64,000 bases of DNA, taken from positions 1 to 64,000 of IMG/VR virus record IMGVR_UViG_3300021378_000009. One strand, given 5' to 3'. Origin of the DNA: a virus. Made by a program: the position numbers and the translations under genes. Of the stretch, positions 36,333 through 46,215 are shown piece after piece. A model generated the notes under the pieces. It did no database searches, was not told where the DNA came from, and saw only the letters and a list, made by a program, of their open reading frames with translations. The first letter of the stretch is position 1, and every line of letters starts with the position of its first letter.

Positions 36333-39300
36333 ATGATAAATTTTATAATTGATGATGCACAAAACGAAAACGTTCAAGTTGTTAGTAACGAGGTTGTTTT
36401 AGCAGAAAGCATTTTAGCTTTAGCAGACATTGGTGACTTACGCAACGTAGACTTAACTGGAACGTCACCTGCGATAGCTAACAATCACTTTCTAGTTTAC
36501 AACGGGACAAGCTTTGTTCACGAACAACCAAGTGATGCTTTGATATCATTAGGTGTTACTTCGAATGCTGCAGAACTAAATAAACTAGATGGTGCTACAG
36601 TAACTACAGCTGAGATAAACTATTTAGATATCACAACGTTAGGCACGTCAGAAGCAAGCAAAGCGTTAACAGTTAACTCATCTGGTGATTTAATAGTTCC
36701 AGATAGCGATAAATTCCAGTTTGGCGCTGGATTAGATATGACTTTATATCATGATGGTACAAATTCATATATCACTAATCAAACTGGTGCTTTAAAAATA
36801 GCAACTGAAACGAGTGGAATTGCTATTAACATTGGACATGGAACTTCTGAAGTTACAATCGGTGACAACTTAACAGTTACTGGTAACTTAACAGTTAACG
36901 GAACAACAACAACTATCAATTCTACTACGCAGACTGTAGATGATCCAGTCATAACTTTGGGTGGTGATACTGCTCCTGGCAGTGATGATAATAAAGATCG
37001 TGGTGTAGAATTTAGATGGCATAATGGATCTGCAGCTAAAGTTGGCTTCTTTGGTTATGATGATTCAACTTCTAAGTTTACATTTATTCCAGACGCAACA
37101 AACTCATCTGAGGTGTTTAGTGGAACAGCTGGTAACGTAGCATTCGGTGCTGGTGAATTTGCAGGTGATTTAACTGTAGATGCTTCAGTTTTAAAAGTAG
37201 ATTCTACAAACAATAGAGTTGGTATTGGAACTGCTACTCCTTCTAAAGTTTTACATGTAGTCGATACAGGCGATGATTCTGAAATTGCTAGATTCCAAGG
37301 TGCAGATGGTAATATCGGAATTCAGGGTGGTGCAAAGATTACTTTCTCAAGAAATGGAAACAATAATCTAACATGTACAGATGCTGCTGGTGCTCTAGTT
37401 TTTGAAACTGGTGGAGGTGGTAATAATAGACTTACAATTTCAAATGCAGGGGTTTCAACATTTACAAACAACGTAGTTTTAGACAATGCTAAATCTTTAG
37501 TTTTAAGTGAATTAGATTCTAATGGTTCAAATACAGTTTCTATTAAGGCTCCAGATGCTGTTACTGCAGACGTTACTTTAACGTTGCCAGATGGCGTAGG
37601 AACTAATGGCCAAGCGCTAACAACTAATGGTTCTGGCGTATTAAATTGGACAACAATATCACCAGGCTCTTCTACGCTTGCTAGCTTATCAGATACTAAT
37701 ATATCTAGCCCTTCAGCTGGACACATTTTAATTCATGATGGTTCAAATTCGTTTGATAACGTTACACTAAGTGGAGATGCTACAATATCATCAGCAGGTG
37801 CGCTTACAATTGCATCTGATGCTGTAGAAGGATCAATGTTAAATGATAACGTTATTTCAGGACAAACTGAAATGACAGGTGATGTAGCAGACACAGATGA
37901 ATTATTAATATCAGATGCGGGTACAATTAAAAGAGCTGATTTTAGTGTTGTAAGAGACGCTATATATAACGATATTAGTGGTGATGCTACAGTAGCAGCT
38001 GGTGGTGCTTTAACTATTGCTGCTAACTCTGTGCAAGATTCAATGATAAATGATGATGTTGCTACAGGATTAGCTGGAGATGGATTGGCTGCATCAAGTG
38101 GTGTGCTTTCTGTAGGTGTTGATGATTCATCTATAGAAACAAATTCTGATGCGCTAAGAGTTAAAGCTGCAGGTATCACAAATGCTATGTTATCTGGTTC
38201 AATTGCAGATTCAAAATTAAATACTATATCAACTGCAGGAAAAGTTGCTCTATCATCACTAGAGATTGATGGCGGAACAGATATTGGTGCAGCTTTAGTT
38301 GATGCAGACTTAATTGTTGTTGATGATGGTGCAGGTGGAACAAATAGAAAATCTACATTAACAAGAGTTAAAAAATATATCTACTCAGCTATGAGTGGTG
38401 ATGCAACAGCTTCAGATGAAGGTGCGCTTACTATTTCAGCTAACGCAGTAGAAGGATCAATGTTAAATGATAACGTTATTTCAGGACAAACTGAAATGAC
38501 TGGAGACGTTGTTGATACTGATGAATTATTAATATCAGACGCAGGAACCATTAAAAGAGCTGATTTTAGTGTTGTAAGAGATGCTATTTTCAATGATATC
38601 AGTGGTGATGCAACAGTAGCAGCTGGCGGTGCATTAACTATTGGAGCTAATTCAGTTGAAAAAGCAATGGTTAATTCAAATGTAGTTACAGGTCAAACAG
38701 AACTATCAAGTAAAGATGACAATGGAAACGATGCAGTTTTAGTATGGGACAATTCAGCTAGCGCTCTTAAAAAGATGACATTAAATACTTTACTATCTGG
38801 AACTGGTAGTAGTGGTAACTTATCTAATGTTGTTGAAGATACAACGCCTCAATTAGGTGGATCTTTAGACGTTAACGGTCAAGATATAGTTTCAATTTCT
38901 AATGGTAATATTACTTTAACACCAAACGGTTCAGGTGTAGTTAGAATTGATGGTACATCTGGTATTGATATGCAAAGCGGATCGATTTCTGTTAAAAACA
39001 GCGGTTCAGTTTCAAACGTTAAGCTATATTGTGAAGTTGGTAATGCACATTATACACAATTACAATCAGCAGCACATGGAAGTTATAGCGGAAACGTTAC
39101 ATTAACATTGCCAACTTCTACAGGAAATCTTGTAGGCACAGGTGATTCTGGAACTGTTACTAATACAATGTTAGCTGGTTCAATTACAGCTGCTAAGATG
39201 AATAATGCAATATTTGCAGATTTAGAAACTTTAGGCGCTCCTGCTTCAGACGGTCAATTTATTGTTGCTACAGGATCTGGTGCTTTTGCTTATGAAAGTG

Positions 39301-42300
39301 CAAACACAGCTAGAACTAGTTTAGGATTAGGAACAGGATCAAGTCCAACATTTACTAGTTTAACATTGTCAGGTCAAGCTGCAGCTTTAGCAATGAATAG
39401 TCAAAAGATTACAGGTTTAGCAACTCCAACAGCTGATGGTGATGCAGCTACTAAATCATATGTAGATAGCGTTGCTGAAGGTTTAGATGTAAAAGATTCA
39501 GTACATGTTGCTTCAACAGCAAATATTGCATCACTTTCAGATGGATGTGATGCAGGTGCAACAATTGATGGTGTGACACTAGTTGCAGGTGATAGAGTTT
39601 TACTCAAAGATCAAAGTACAGCTTCACAAAATGGTATTTATGTTGTTGCTGCTGATGGCGTTTCTCCTTCAAGAGGCGCAGATATGGAAGCTGCTTCAAG
39701 TGCTGCTGGTGTATTTGTTTTTGTAGAAGAAGGAACTGCAAATGCAGATGCAGGTTTTGTTTGTACATCAAATGCAGGCGCTGATACTGTTGGTACTCAT
39801 AGTTTAGCATTTACACAATTCAGTGGCGCAGGTCAAATTACAGCAGGAAGCGCTTTAACAAAATCTGGTAACACTTTAAATGTAGCTGTTGATGATAGTT
39901 CAATCGAAGTAAGTTCAGATGCGCTAAGAGTTAAAGCTAGTGGTATTACAAGTGCTATGTTGGCAGGCTCAATTGCTAACTCTAAGCTTAATCAATTAAC
40001 TACAGCTAATAAAGTTGCTTTATCTTCATTAGACTTAGACGGTGGTACAGATATTGGCGCTGATCTTGTTGATGCAGACTTAATTGTTGTTGATGATGGT
40101 GCGGGTGGAACAAATAGAAAATCTGCACTTTCTAGAATTAAGAAGTATGTATACTCATCAATAAGTGGAGACGCAACAGCTTCAGATGCTGGTGCTTTAA
40201 CAATCGCATCAGGTGCTGTGGAAACAGCAATGGTAAATGCAAATGTGATTACAGGGCAAACGGCAGAAACTTCTATACATAATGATGACTTAGTATTAAT
40301 CTATGATGATTCAGCTTCAGCATTGAGAAAAATGACAAAAGCTAACTTTGTATCTGGATTAGGAAGTGGAAGTACAGCTGCTGATGATATATCAGCAGGC
40401 GATGCTGCTGTAACAATTACTACAACTTCAGGTGATACTAATATTAAATCAGCTGCAGGTGACGTTTTAATTGAAGCAGAAAACAATGCTAAAAAGGTTA
40501 CAATTAAAGGTGATCATGAAAGTAGCACAGCTATTCATTTAGATGGTAATGCTAACGCAGCTTCTATTGTTGATATAGATGCAGGTGTACTTGATATAGA
40601 TGCAACTGCTGGTATTACAATGGATGGTACTACATTATCTATTGATGGTACAGATGATTCTAACTTAACAGTTACAGGATCAGCTAAGGACTTAGATATT
40701 TCAGTTGCTGGTGGAGGAACTCAAGAATTACGATTAACTTCAGCAGGTACTGGTGCTAGTGCTCTTCACTTAAATGCAAGTGCAGGTGGTATCAATATCG
40801 ATTCAGCAGATATGATTGATATTGATGCTGCAGATGAGATTACAATTGATACAACTTCAGCTGATGGTCATATTGCAATAACTTCTGCACATACTGCAGG
40901 TGAAGCTATATTGATTAGCGCGAATGCTGATGCAGGATCTATTTTAAACATTGACGCAGGTATCATGGATGTAGATGTACAAGGTACTTATACTCTTGAC
41001 GCAACAGGTATATCGTTAGATTCAGATGCAGCATCTAACTTTACAACATCATCAGGCGCGTTAACTCTTTCAGGCGCTGGAGGCGTTAATATTAATGGCG
41101 GTTTAGGATCAACTGGAGTAACAATCTCTGCAGCTGGCGCAATATCAGCTGACGGTAGAATTATAACAGATGATACAACAAATGCTACATCAACTACTGA
41201 CGGTGCTATACAAACTGATGGCGGTCTAAGTGTTGCTTTAGATGTTGTAATAGGTGATGATTTATTATTAAAATCAGATAACTCAGTTTTACACTTTGGT
41301 GCAGACTCAGAAGTTACATTGACACATGATCCTGATGTGGGTCTTTTACTTAAAAATACCGAGACAGGTGATGATAAACCAGTTAGACTAACATTAATTT
41401 CTGGGGAAAGTGAATTATCTAACGGGGAAGTAGTAGGAAGTATTGACTTTAAAGCCACAGACACTACTGGATTTACAGGTGTTATAAGTAGCATTGAATC
41501 AGTTACAAAAACAACATTCTCATCTACAGCTAAAAATAACACTAAGTTATCTTTTAAAACTTCAACAGGTGGAAACGCTGCTGCTGAAGTTATGTCAATA
41601 GATCACGTAGGATACCTTACAGTTTCTGGTGGATTAGGTGTAAGCGGTGATACATCTACTTTCTCTTCAGCAAACTCTACAGATCCTTTAGTTATAATTA
41701 AAAACACAACTAATGATGCTAATGGTGCTAGACTAAGATTTGTGAAAGATAAGGGTGCTGCTGGTGCTGATAATGATGTTGCAGGTTTAATTGAATTCTA
41801 TGCTGATGATGACAACCAGGATCAAATTAAATTTGCTGAAATAAAAGCACAAGTAGCTGATGCATCTAATGGAGCTGAAGGTGGTAAATTAACACTAAGC
41901 GTAGCTGAACATGATGGTACTTTAACGCAGGGCTTACTTCTATCTGATGGTTCTGCTGACGGTGAGATTGATGTAACAATTGGTGCGGGAACTAGTTCTA
42001 CGTCAACAGTAGCAGGCAAGCTATCATTAGGTGGTATTACTTATGATTTCCCAACATCAGACGGCTCTGCTAATCAAGTGCTTAAAACAGATGGTTCTGG
42101 AAATCTTGATTGGGTTGCTCAATCTGGCGGTGGAAGTACTGCTGCTGATGATTTAACAGCTGGCGACGCTGCAGTAACAATCGCAACATCTTTAGGTAAT
42201 ATAACCATAGACGCTCAAGCGGGTGATTCTGACATCATATTTAAAGGTACAGATGGTTCATCTGATATAACTATGTTAACATTAGATGGTTCAGATGCTG

Positions 42301-43541
42301 GTACAGCAATATTTAATCACGATATTAAAATGCCAACATCTGGCGCAGTATTATCAATGGGACCATCAGATGATGTTAAAATAACACATGTAGAAAACTC
42401 AGGTCTATTGATAACGTTAGATAGTGATGGAGACGGATCTTATGATCCTAAGTTAGAATTAAAAGCAGAACATACAGATGGATATGGTCCTAATTTAATT
42501 CTAAATCACTCTGAAAGTGATGGAGCAACTGATACTATATATAAAATATCAGGAAAAGCAAGAAACGATGCAGGTAATTCAAAGATTTTTACTTCTATAG
42601 ATGGTAGAAAAATTACTCATGGAAACGGATCTGAAGATGGTCGTTTAATGCTTTACGTAATGGCAGCTGGTACTTTAACAACTGCAGTAAATATAGATGG
42701 TTCAAACGGTGGAACAACATCATTTAGTAATGATATTAAACTAACTTCAGACTCTTCAGTAATATCCCTTGGTGCTGGTAACGATGCAACATTAACTCAC
42801 GATGGAACAACTGGTCTTACAATTGCAGCAACTCCTATATCAATTGATTCAACTGGTGAGTTGCATTTAAACTCTACAACGGGTGATATTAAATTCCAAG
42901 ATGGAGGTACAGATCAACTAGCTTTAGACTTAGACGGAACTGCTGGCGAAGTTATAATGAAGCTAATGGTTGATTCTGATGACTTTGTATTCCAACAATA
43001 TGATGGAACAGAAGTGTTTAGAGTTGAAGACAGTGGTGAATTTAATACTACGGGTAATCTTGTTATAAAAAATCAAAAAGAGATAAGACTAAGCGAAGGG
43101 TCAGGTAACGGAACAAACTACTTAGGGTTTAAAGCTCCAGCTGCTGTTACAAGCAATGTTACATTTACTTTACCAGATGGTGATGGATCAGCAAATCAAG
43201 TTCTAAAGACTAATGGTAGTGGAACTTTATCTTGGACAGCAATGAGTGGTGGTGGCGGTGGATTTACATACTCTGCAATAACATCTACAACTACAGCTCA
43301 AGCTGAGTATCACTACAGCGTAAGCACTTCAGGCGGCGCAGTTACATTAAATCTTCCAGCAAGATCTGGTGTTACAGCAGGAAAAGAAATAAGAGTTAAA
43401 CTAACTGCTGCAGGAAATGACTTAACAATTGACGGAAATGGCTCAGAAACAATTGACGGATCCGCGACATTAGTTTTAAATGTAGCAAATCAGTCTGTAA
43501 CATTAGTTGCCGGCAGCTCTACAAACTGGGAAGTTGTTTAA
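36333..43541 (+). CDS. Giant modular tail fibre, 2402 aa
   Basis: After an N-terminal ~110-residue start come blocks such as NLTVNGTTTTINSTTQTVDD, NRVGIGTATPSKVL and repeated SGDATI...GALTIAS units. The KSYVDSVAEGLDVKDSV...AGDRVLLKDQSTASQNGIY module (about 1040-1170) and many AGDAAVTI/IDATAGITMDG strands follow. The C-terminus GSETIDGSATLVLNVANQSV, then LVAGSSTNWEVV, is a known fibre end. Two blocks near 37,820-38,020 and 38,440-38,640 are near identical, as are segments near 38,290 and 40,065, so it grew by internal duplication. Antisense frames here are shadows of its composition. Confidence 0.9.
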   Translation: MINFIIDDAQNENVQVVSNEVVLAESILALADIGDLRNVDLTGTSPAIANNHFLVYNGTSFVHEQPSDALISLGVTSNAAELNKLDGATVTTAEINYLDITTLGTSEASKALTVNSSGDLIVPDSDKFQFGAGLDMTLYHDGTNSYITNQTGALKIATETSGIAINIGHGTSEVTIGDNLTVTGNLTVNGTTTTINSTTQTVDDPVITLGGDTAPGSDDNKDRGVEFRWHNGSAAKVGFFGYDDSTSKFTFIPDATNSSEVFSGTAGNVAFGAGEFAGDLTVDASVLKVDSTNNRVGIGTATPSKVLHVVDTGDDSEIARFQGADGNIGIQGGAKITFSRNGNNNLTCTDAAGALVFETGGGGNNRLTISNAGVSTFTNNVVLDNAKSLVLSELDSNGSNTVSIKAPDAVTADVTLTLPDGVGTNGQALTTNGSGVLNWTTISPGSSTLASLSDTNISSPSAGHILIHDGSNSFDNVTLSGDATISSAGALTIASDAVEGSMLNDNVISGQTEMTGDVADTDELLISDAGTIKRADFSVVRDAIYNDISGDATVAAGGALTIAANSVQDSMINDDVATGLAGDGLAASSGVLSVGVDDSSIETNSDALRVKAAGITNAMLSGSIADSKLNTISTAGKVALSSLEIDGGTDIGAALVDADLIVVDDGAGGTNRKSTLTRVKKYIYSAMSGDATASDEGALTISANAVEGSMLNDNVISGQTEMTGDVVDTDELLISDAGTIKRADFSVVRDAIFNDISGDATVAAGGALTIGANSVEKAMVNSNVVTGQTELSSKDDNGNDAVLVWDNSASALKKMTLNTLLSGTGSSGNLSNVVEDTTPQLGGSLDVNGQDIVSISNGNITLTPNGSGVVRIDGTSGIDMQSGSISVKNSGSVSNVKLYCEVGNAHYTQLQSAAHGSYSGNVTLTLPTSTGNLVGTGDSGTVTNTMLAGSITAAKMNNAIFADLETLGAPASDGQFIVATGSGAFAYESANTARTSLGLGTGSSPTFTSLTLSGQAAALAMNSQKITGLATPTADGDAATKSYVDSVAEGLDVKDSVHVASTANIASLSDGCDAGATIDGVTLVAGDRVLLKDQSTASQNGIYVVAADGVSPSRGADMEAASSAAGVFVFVEEGTANADAGFVCTSNAGADTVGTHSLAFTQFSGAGQITAGSALTKSGNTLNVAVDDSSIEVSSDALRVKASGITSAMLAGSIANSKLNQLTTANKVALSSLDLDGGTDIGADLVDADLIVVDDGAGGTNRKSALSRIKKYVYSSISGDATASDAGALTIASGAVETAMVNANVITGQTAETSIHNDDLVLIYDDSASALRKMTKANFVSGLGSGSTAADDISAGDAAVTITTTSGDTNIKSAAGDVLIEAENNAKKVTIKGDHESSTAIHLDGNANAASIVDIDAGVLDIDATAGITMDGTTLSIDGTDDSNLTVTGSAKDLDISVAGGGTQELRLTSAGTGASALHLNASAGGINIDSADMIDIDAADEITIDTTSADGHIAITSAHTAGEAILISANADAGSILNIDAGIMDVDVQGTYTLDATGISLDSDAASNFTTSSGALTLSGAGGVNINGGLGSTGVTISAAGAISADGRIITDDTTNATSTTDGAIQTDGGLSVALDVVIGDDLLLKSDNSVLHFGADSEVTLTHDPDVGLLLKNTETGDDKPVRLTLISGESELSNGEVVGSIDFKATDTTGFTGVISSIESVTKTTFSSTAKNNTKLSFKTSTGGNAAAEVMSIDHVGYLTVSGGLGVSGDTSTFSSANSTDPLVIIKNTTNDANGARLRFVKDKGAAGADNDVAGLIEFYADDDNQDQIKFAEIKAQVADASNGAEGGKLTLSVAEHDGTLTQGLLLSDGSADGEIDVTIGAGTSSTSTVAGKLSLGGITYDFPTSDGSANQVLKTDGSGNLDWVAQSGGGSTAADDLTAGDAAVTIATSLGNITIDAQAGDSDIIFKGTDGSSDITMLTLDGSDAGTAIFNHDIKMPTSGAVLSMGPSDDVKITHVENSGLLITLDSDGDGSYDPKLELKAEHTDGYGPNLILNHSESDGATDTIYKISGKARNDAGNSKIFTSIDGRKITHGNGSEDGRLMLYVMAAGTLTTAVNIDGSNGGTTSFSNDIKLTSDSSVISLGAGNDATLTHDGTTGLTIAATPISIDSTGELHLNSTTGDIKFQDGGTDQLALDLDGTAGEVIMKLMVDSDDFVFQQYDGTEVFRVEDSGEFNTTGNLVIKNQKEIRLSEGSGNGTNYLGFKAPAAVTSNVTFTLPDGDGSANQVLKTNGSGTLSWTAMSGGGGGFTYSAITSTTTAQAEYHYSVSTSGGAVTLNLPARSGVTAGKEIRVKLTAAGNDLTIDGNGSETIDGSATLVLNVANQSVTLVAGSSTNWEVV
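37820..38023 (+). repeat. Internal fibre duplication, copy A
   Basis: This roughly 200-bp segment (EGSMLNDNVISGQTEMTGDV to TVAAGGALTI) is repeated with few changes at about 38,447-38,645 inside the same gene, about 630 bp apart. The copies can recombine to shorten or lengthen the fibre shaft. Confidence 0.85.
38447..38645 (+). repeat. Internal fibre duplication, copy B
   Basis: This is the second copy of the block at 37,820-38,023. Differences are mainly silent or conservative. Confidence 0.85.
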
Positions 43542-43614
43542 TAAAAGCTGTTAATATTCTCTTTGTGACTAATATATACATATAGGATAATAGAAATAGA
43601 AAGAATATCGTATC

Positions 43615-44256
43615 ATGAGTCATAATAAAATAACAGTAGCAGGTCAAAGTCCTAATAGTAGCGGAGAAATTACGCTTTCCGTAGAAAATTTATCAGATGT
43701 TACAATATCATCAGCTTCAGATACACAGGTCTTAAAATATAACGGTAGTGCTTGGGTAAATTCAGCTGCACCTTCAACTTCAACTAACTACATGTTAATT
43801 GGACAAGGTGAAACTAGTGCATACTCAAATAGCGGCGCTTCGAACATGAATCAAGACTCATATTTGAGAATATATGATACAGGTCCTATAAATAACATAT
43901 CAGGAGCTTCTTTAACGCAACACTTATCTTCTAATTGGTATAGTGATATAACATTACCTGCAGGAAAGTATTTTGTACAATGTCAAACTTACGTAGAGTT
44001 TTCAGCTAGCGGTTATCTTTTATTCAATCTATCAAACACAAGTAATAATGATACAAAAAGCGCAGCAGGACTAATTGGTGATAATTCAACCTCATACTCA
44101 GACGGTAAAGCGACTACAATACAATCATGGTTAAATTTGACATCCTCAACAACAATTGGTATTAGACTTGCTGCTGTTTCAAACGTAGACACAGTTGCAA
44201 ATCAAGGTAACAAAATATCAGAACATACTTACTTGCTTATAATGAAAATAAGCTAA
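43615..44256 (+). CDS. C1q-like fibre tip or adhesin, 213 aa
   Basis: A short coupling segment (LSVENLSDVTISSASDTQVL, the fibre start type) leads to a beta-sandwich-like domain: YSDITLPAGKYFVQCQTYVEF and TIGIRLAAVSN, with a final YLLIMKIS strand, consistent with a C1q/TNF-type jelly roll. It follows the giant fibre and has a sister gene directly after it. It probably acts as a separate tip protein on a fibre. The upstream RBS is weak (AGAAAGAATATC). Confidence 0.65.
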   Translation: MSHNKITVAGQSPNSSGEITLSVENLSDVTISSASDTQVLKYNGSAWVNSAAPSTSTNYMLIGQGETSAYSNSGASNMNQDSYLRIYDTGPINNISGASLTQHLSSNWYSDITLPAGKYFVQCQTYVEFSASGYLLFNLSNTSNNDTKSAAGLIGDNSTSYSDGKATTIQSWLNLTSSTTIGIRLAAVSNVDTVANQGNKISEHTYLLIMKIS

Positions 44257-44270
44257 AGAAGGTCATAATC

Positions 44271-44933
44271 ATGAGTCACTCTTTTACAAATATTAATAAC
44301 AAGTCATCAAGCAATATTACGTTAAATTTGTCTGATGTTACTCAAAGCGGAACACCCTCAAATAATGACGTAATAAACTTTAATGGCTCGTCTTGGCAAA
44401 ACAGTAACATTCCAAGTAGTCTTACAAGTGATTTAAGTTTGAAATTTGGCTTATTTGGTTCTACAAATCTTGCGTGGGGTACAGGTGTATACTTATACGA
44501 AGTAGGTGACTACCTTTTAGCCCGACGTCATGAATCATATAATTTTACAGCTAGTAATTTTACGTGGAACAATGCAACATCAACAAATTCTGTACTATCT
44601 AATAGCAAGTGGTTTGAGTCAATTGATATACCTGAAGCTGGTAGATATCTATGCATGTATTCAGTTCATGCAGACAGAGAAAGTGGTACAGCAGCTTCAG
44701 CCACTTATAGATGGCAATGTAACGCTGGATATTTTGGTTCAAAGTGTTATGTTGACAGTTTAGGTCAAAATTATGGAGGAATAGCTACAGGCATAGTGGA
44801 CGCAGTTCAAAATGATATACTGCGCCTTGTAGTTGTAGCAACAGATAGCGCTGGTCAAGGTTCAGGCTCTTTAGACTTGCATCATGCAACAACACAAAAA
44901 TCAATGTGTACAACAATAATAAAAATTGGATAA
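44271..44933 (+). CDS. Second C1q-like fibre tip or adhesin, 220 aa
   Basis: It has the same plan as the 43615 product: NKSSSNITLNLSDVTQSG coupling segment, then IPEAGRYLCMYSVHADRES and DILRLVVVATDSAGQ, ending MCTTIIKIG. The distal part is diverged, with three cysteines. Such adjacent sister tips are typical of receptor-switching loci, but switching here is inference. The RBS AAGAAGG precedes ATG 44271. Confidence 0.65.
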   Translation: MSHSFTNINNKSSSNITLNLSDVTQSGTPSNNDVINFNGSSWQNSNIPSSLTSDLSLKFGLFGSTNLAWGTGVYLYEVGDYLLARRHESYNFTASNFTWNNATSTNSVLSNSKWFESIDIPEAGRYLCMYSVHADRESGTAASATYRWQCNAGYFGSKCYVDSLGQNYGGIATGIVDAVQNDILRLVVVATDSAGQGSGSLDLHHATTQKSMCTTIIKIG

Positions 44934-44947
44934 AAAAGGACAAAGAA

Positions 44948-45304
44948 ATGTGGATAAAAGTAAAATGCTCACAAGATATAGAAAAAGGCGACGTATTATC
45001 ATATGATTCATCACAACAATTATGGAATAAATCTAGTTCTTTGGCATCTCCATTAGGAGTTGCTAGAAAAGATGCATTTTTAAAGCCTGAAACTGATGGT
45101 GTTTATATTGTAGAAATACAATTGCAAGGTCAAGTTGAAGCAAAAGCCTCTAGAGATATACCTGATGAAGGTGGTGAGTTAAATGTAGAAAATGGTATGG
45201 TTTATGTTGACAACAATGCAAATCATGATGGCATAATTTGTCCAAACTTTTTAGATCAGCCTAGCAGGTTATCAGGAAATCTAGTTACAATTATTATCAG
45301 ATAA
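44948..45304 (+). CDS. Small virion-type protein, 118 aa
   Basis: I place the start at ATG 44948 (MWIKVKCSQDIEKGDVLSYD) after AAAAGGA; the longer frame begins inside the previous gene. GDVLSYD, LGVARKDA and VEAKASRDIPDEGG recall small phage capsid/fibre beta proteins of the DUF2190 type (GDV at the N-terminus, a later G-x-V-x-A segment), which often decorate heads. The link is tentative. It is probably structural, as it follows the fibre tips. Confidence 0.55.
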   Translation: MWIKVKCSQDIEKGDVLSYDSSQQLWNKSSSLASPLGVARKDAFLKPETDGVYIVEIQLQGQVEAKASRDIPDEGGELNVENGMVYVDNNANHDGIICPNFLDQPSRLSGNLVTIIIR

Positions 45305-45318
45305 TTTTTTTAAATTAA

Positions 45319-45347
45319 TTGTATAAATTCACTTTTTTTTATATAAT
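45319..45347 (+). promoter_or_regulatory. Possible rightward promoter
   Basis: TTGTAT (45319-45324) and TATAAT (45342-45347) are 17 nt apart, upstream of the nuclease gene at 45371, in the only clear gap between the fibre block and the next operon. Confidence 0.4.
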
Positions 45348-45370
45348 ATTAAATGAAAGTGAGGTCTGTT

Positions 45371-46204
45371 ATGACTATTTTAAAAGAGCATGTCTCTTAT
45401 TCAGAAGTTAAGCAATGGAAAGAATGTGGGTGGAGACATAAGCTTCTATATATTGATAAAATTAGAACATTTGAAGAATCTCCACACTTGCACTATGGAA
45501 CAATAATACATGATGCTTGCGAACATTACTTAAAAACGCAAGAGCTCAAAATAGAAGAAGCTAAAGAAAAGATAACGCAGTCATGGGATGAGCATGGTTT
45601 TGACTCTAGCGATTATATCATACTCCAGACAAATAGAGCAAAATTACAAGGTTGGAAGTATAAACATGACAACTTAAACAATTGGTTAACATGGGCAGAA
45701 AGCAGTATAAGTGCATTACCTGAATTTTTAGATAAAACATTTCCAGAATGGGAATATGTTGCTGCTGAAGATGCTTTGTATGAGAGCATTGAAAGATTTG
45801 ATACAAAATTTAAAGGATATATAGATTGTATAATAAAAGTTCCATTTAAAGATGATTATAAATACTGGATAATTGATTGGAAGACAGCAAGCGGAAGAGG
45901 GTGGTCTATTGATAAGCAGAGGGACTTTCTTGTACAAGCACAATTAATACTATATAAATACTTCTGGGGAACAAAGAATGATATACCGATGAACAATATT
46001 AAATGTGGATTTGTTTTATTAAAGAAAGTTAAGAACAAAAACAAAACATGTCAACTTATTAATTTATCAAGCGGACCAAAGTCAATTGATAAATCAAGAA
46101 AAATGATAACAAACATGATTACAACAGTGAATAGAAGACTTTACCTTAAGAATAGAAATTCTTGTAAGTTTTGTGTATTTTTTGAAACAGAAAATTGCAC
46201 TTAA
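45371..46204 (+). CDS. PD-(D/E)XK nuclease (RecB/Cas4-like)
   Basis: ATG 45371 follows GTGAGGT; the in-frame ATG at 45353 lacks an RBS. The nuclease core is present: His in HYGTIIHDACEH, Asp in FKGYIDCII, D-x-K in IIDWKTASG, and Q in LVQAQLILYKYF. One N-terminal Cys (KECGW) and three C-terminal Cys (CKFCVFFETENC) fit the Fe-S cluster arrangement of Cas4/AddB-type exonucleases. It probably acts in phage DNA recombination or end processing. It is the first gene of the 45.4-50 kb operon and overlaps the next frame slightly. Confidence 0.85.
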   Translation: MTILKEHVSYSEVKQWKECGWRHKLLYIDKIRTFEESPHLHYGTIIHDACEHYLKTQELKIEEAKEKITQSWDEHGFDSSDYIILQTNRAKLQGWKYKHDNLNNWLTWAESSISALPEFLDKTFPEWEYVAAEDALYESIERFDTKFKGYIDCIIKVPFKDDYKYWIIDWKTASGRGWSIDKQRDFLVQAQLILYKYFWGTKNDIPMNNIKCGFVLLKKVKNKNKTCQLINLSSGPKSIDKSRKMITNMITTVNRRLYLKNRNSCKFCVFFETENCT

Positions 46205-46215
46205 GGGGATACCGA

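Noticed and set aside
37322-42019. Long antisense frames within the giant fibre gene
   Set aside because: They arise from the low-stop Ser/Ala/Asp composition of the fibre; none has an RBS or a protein-like motif.
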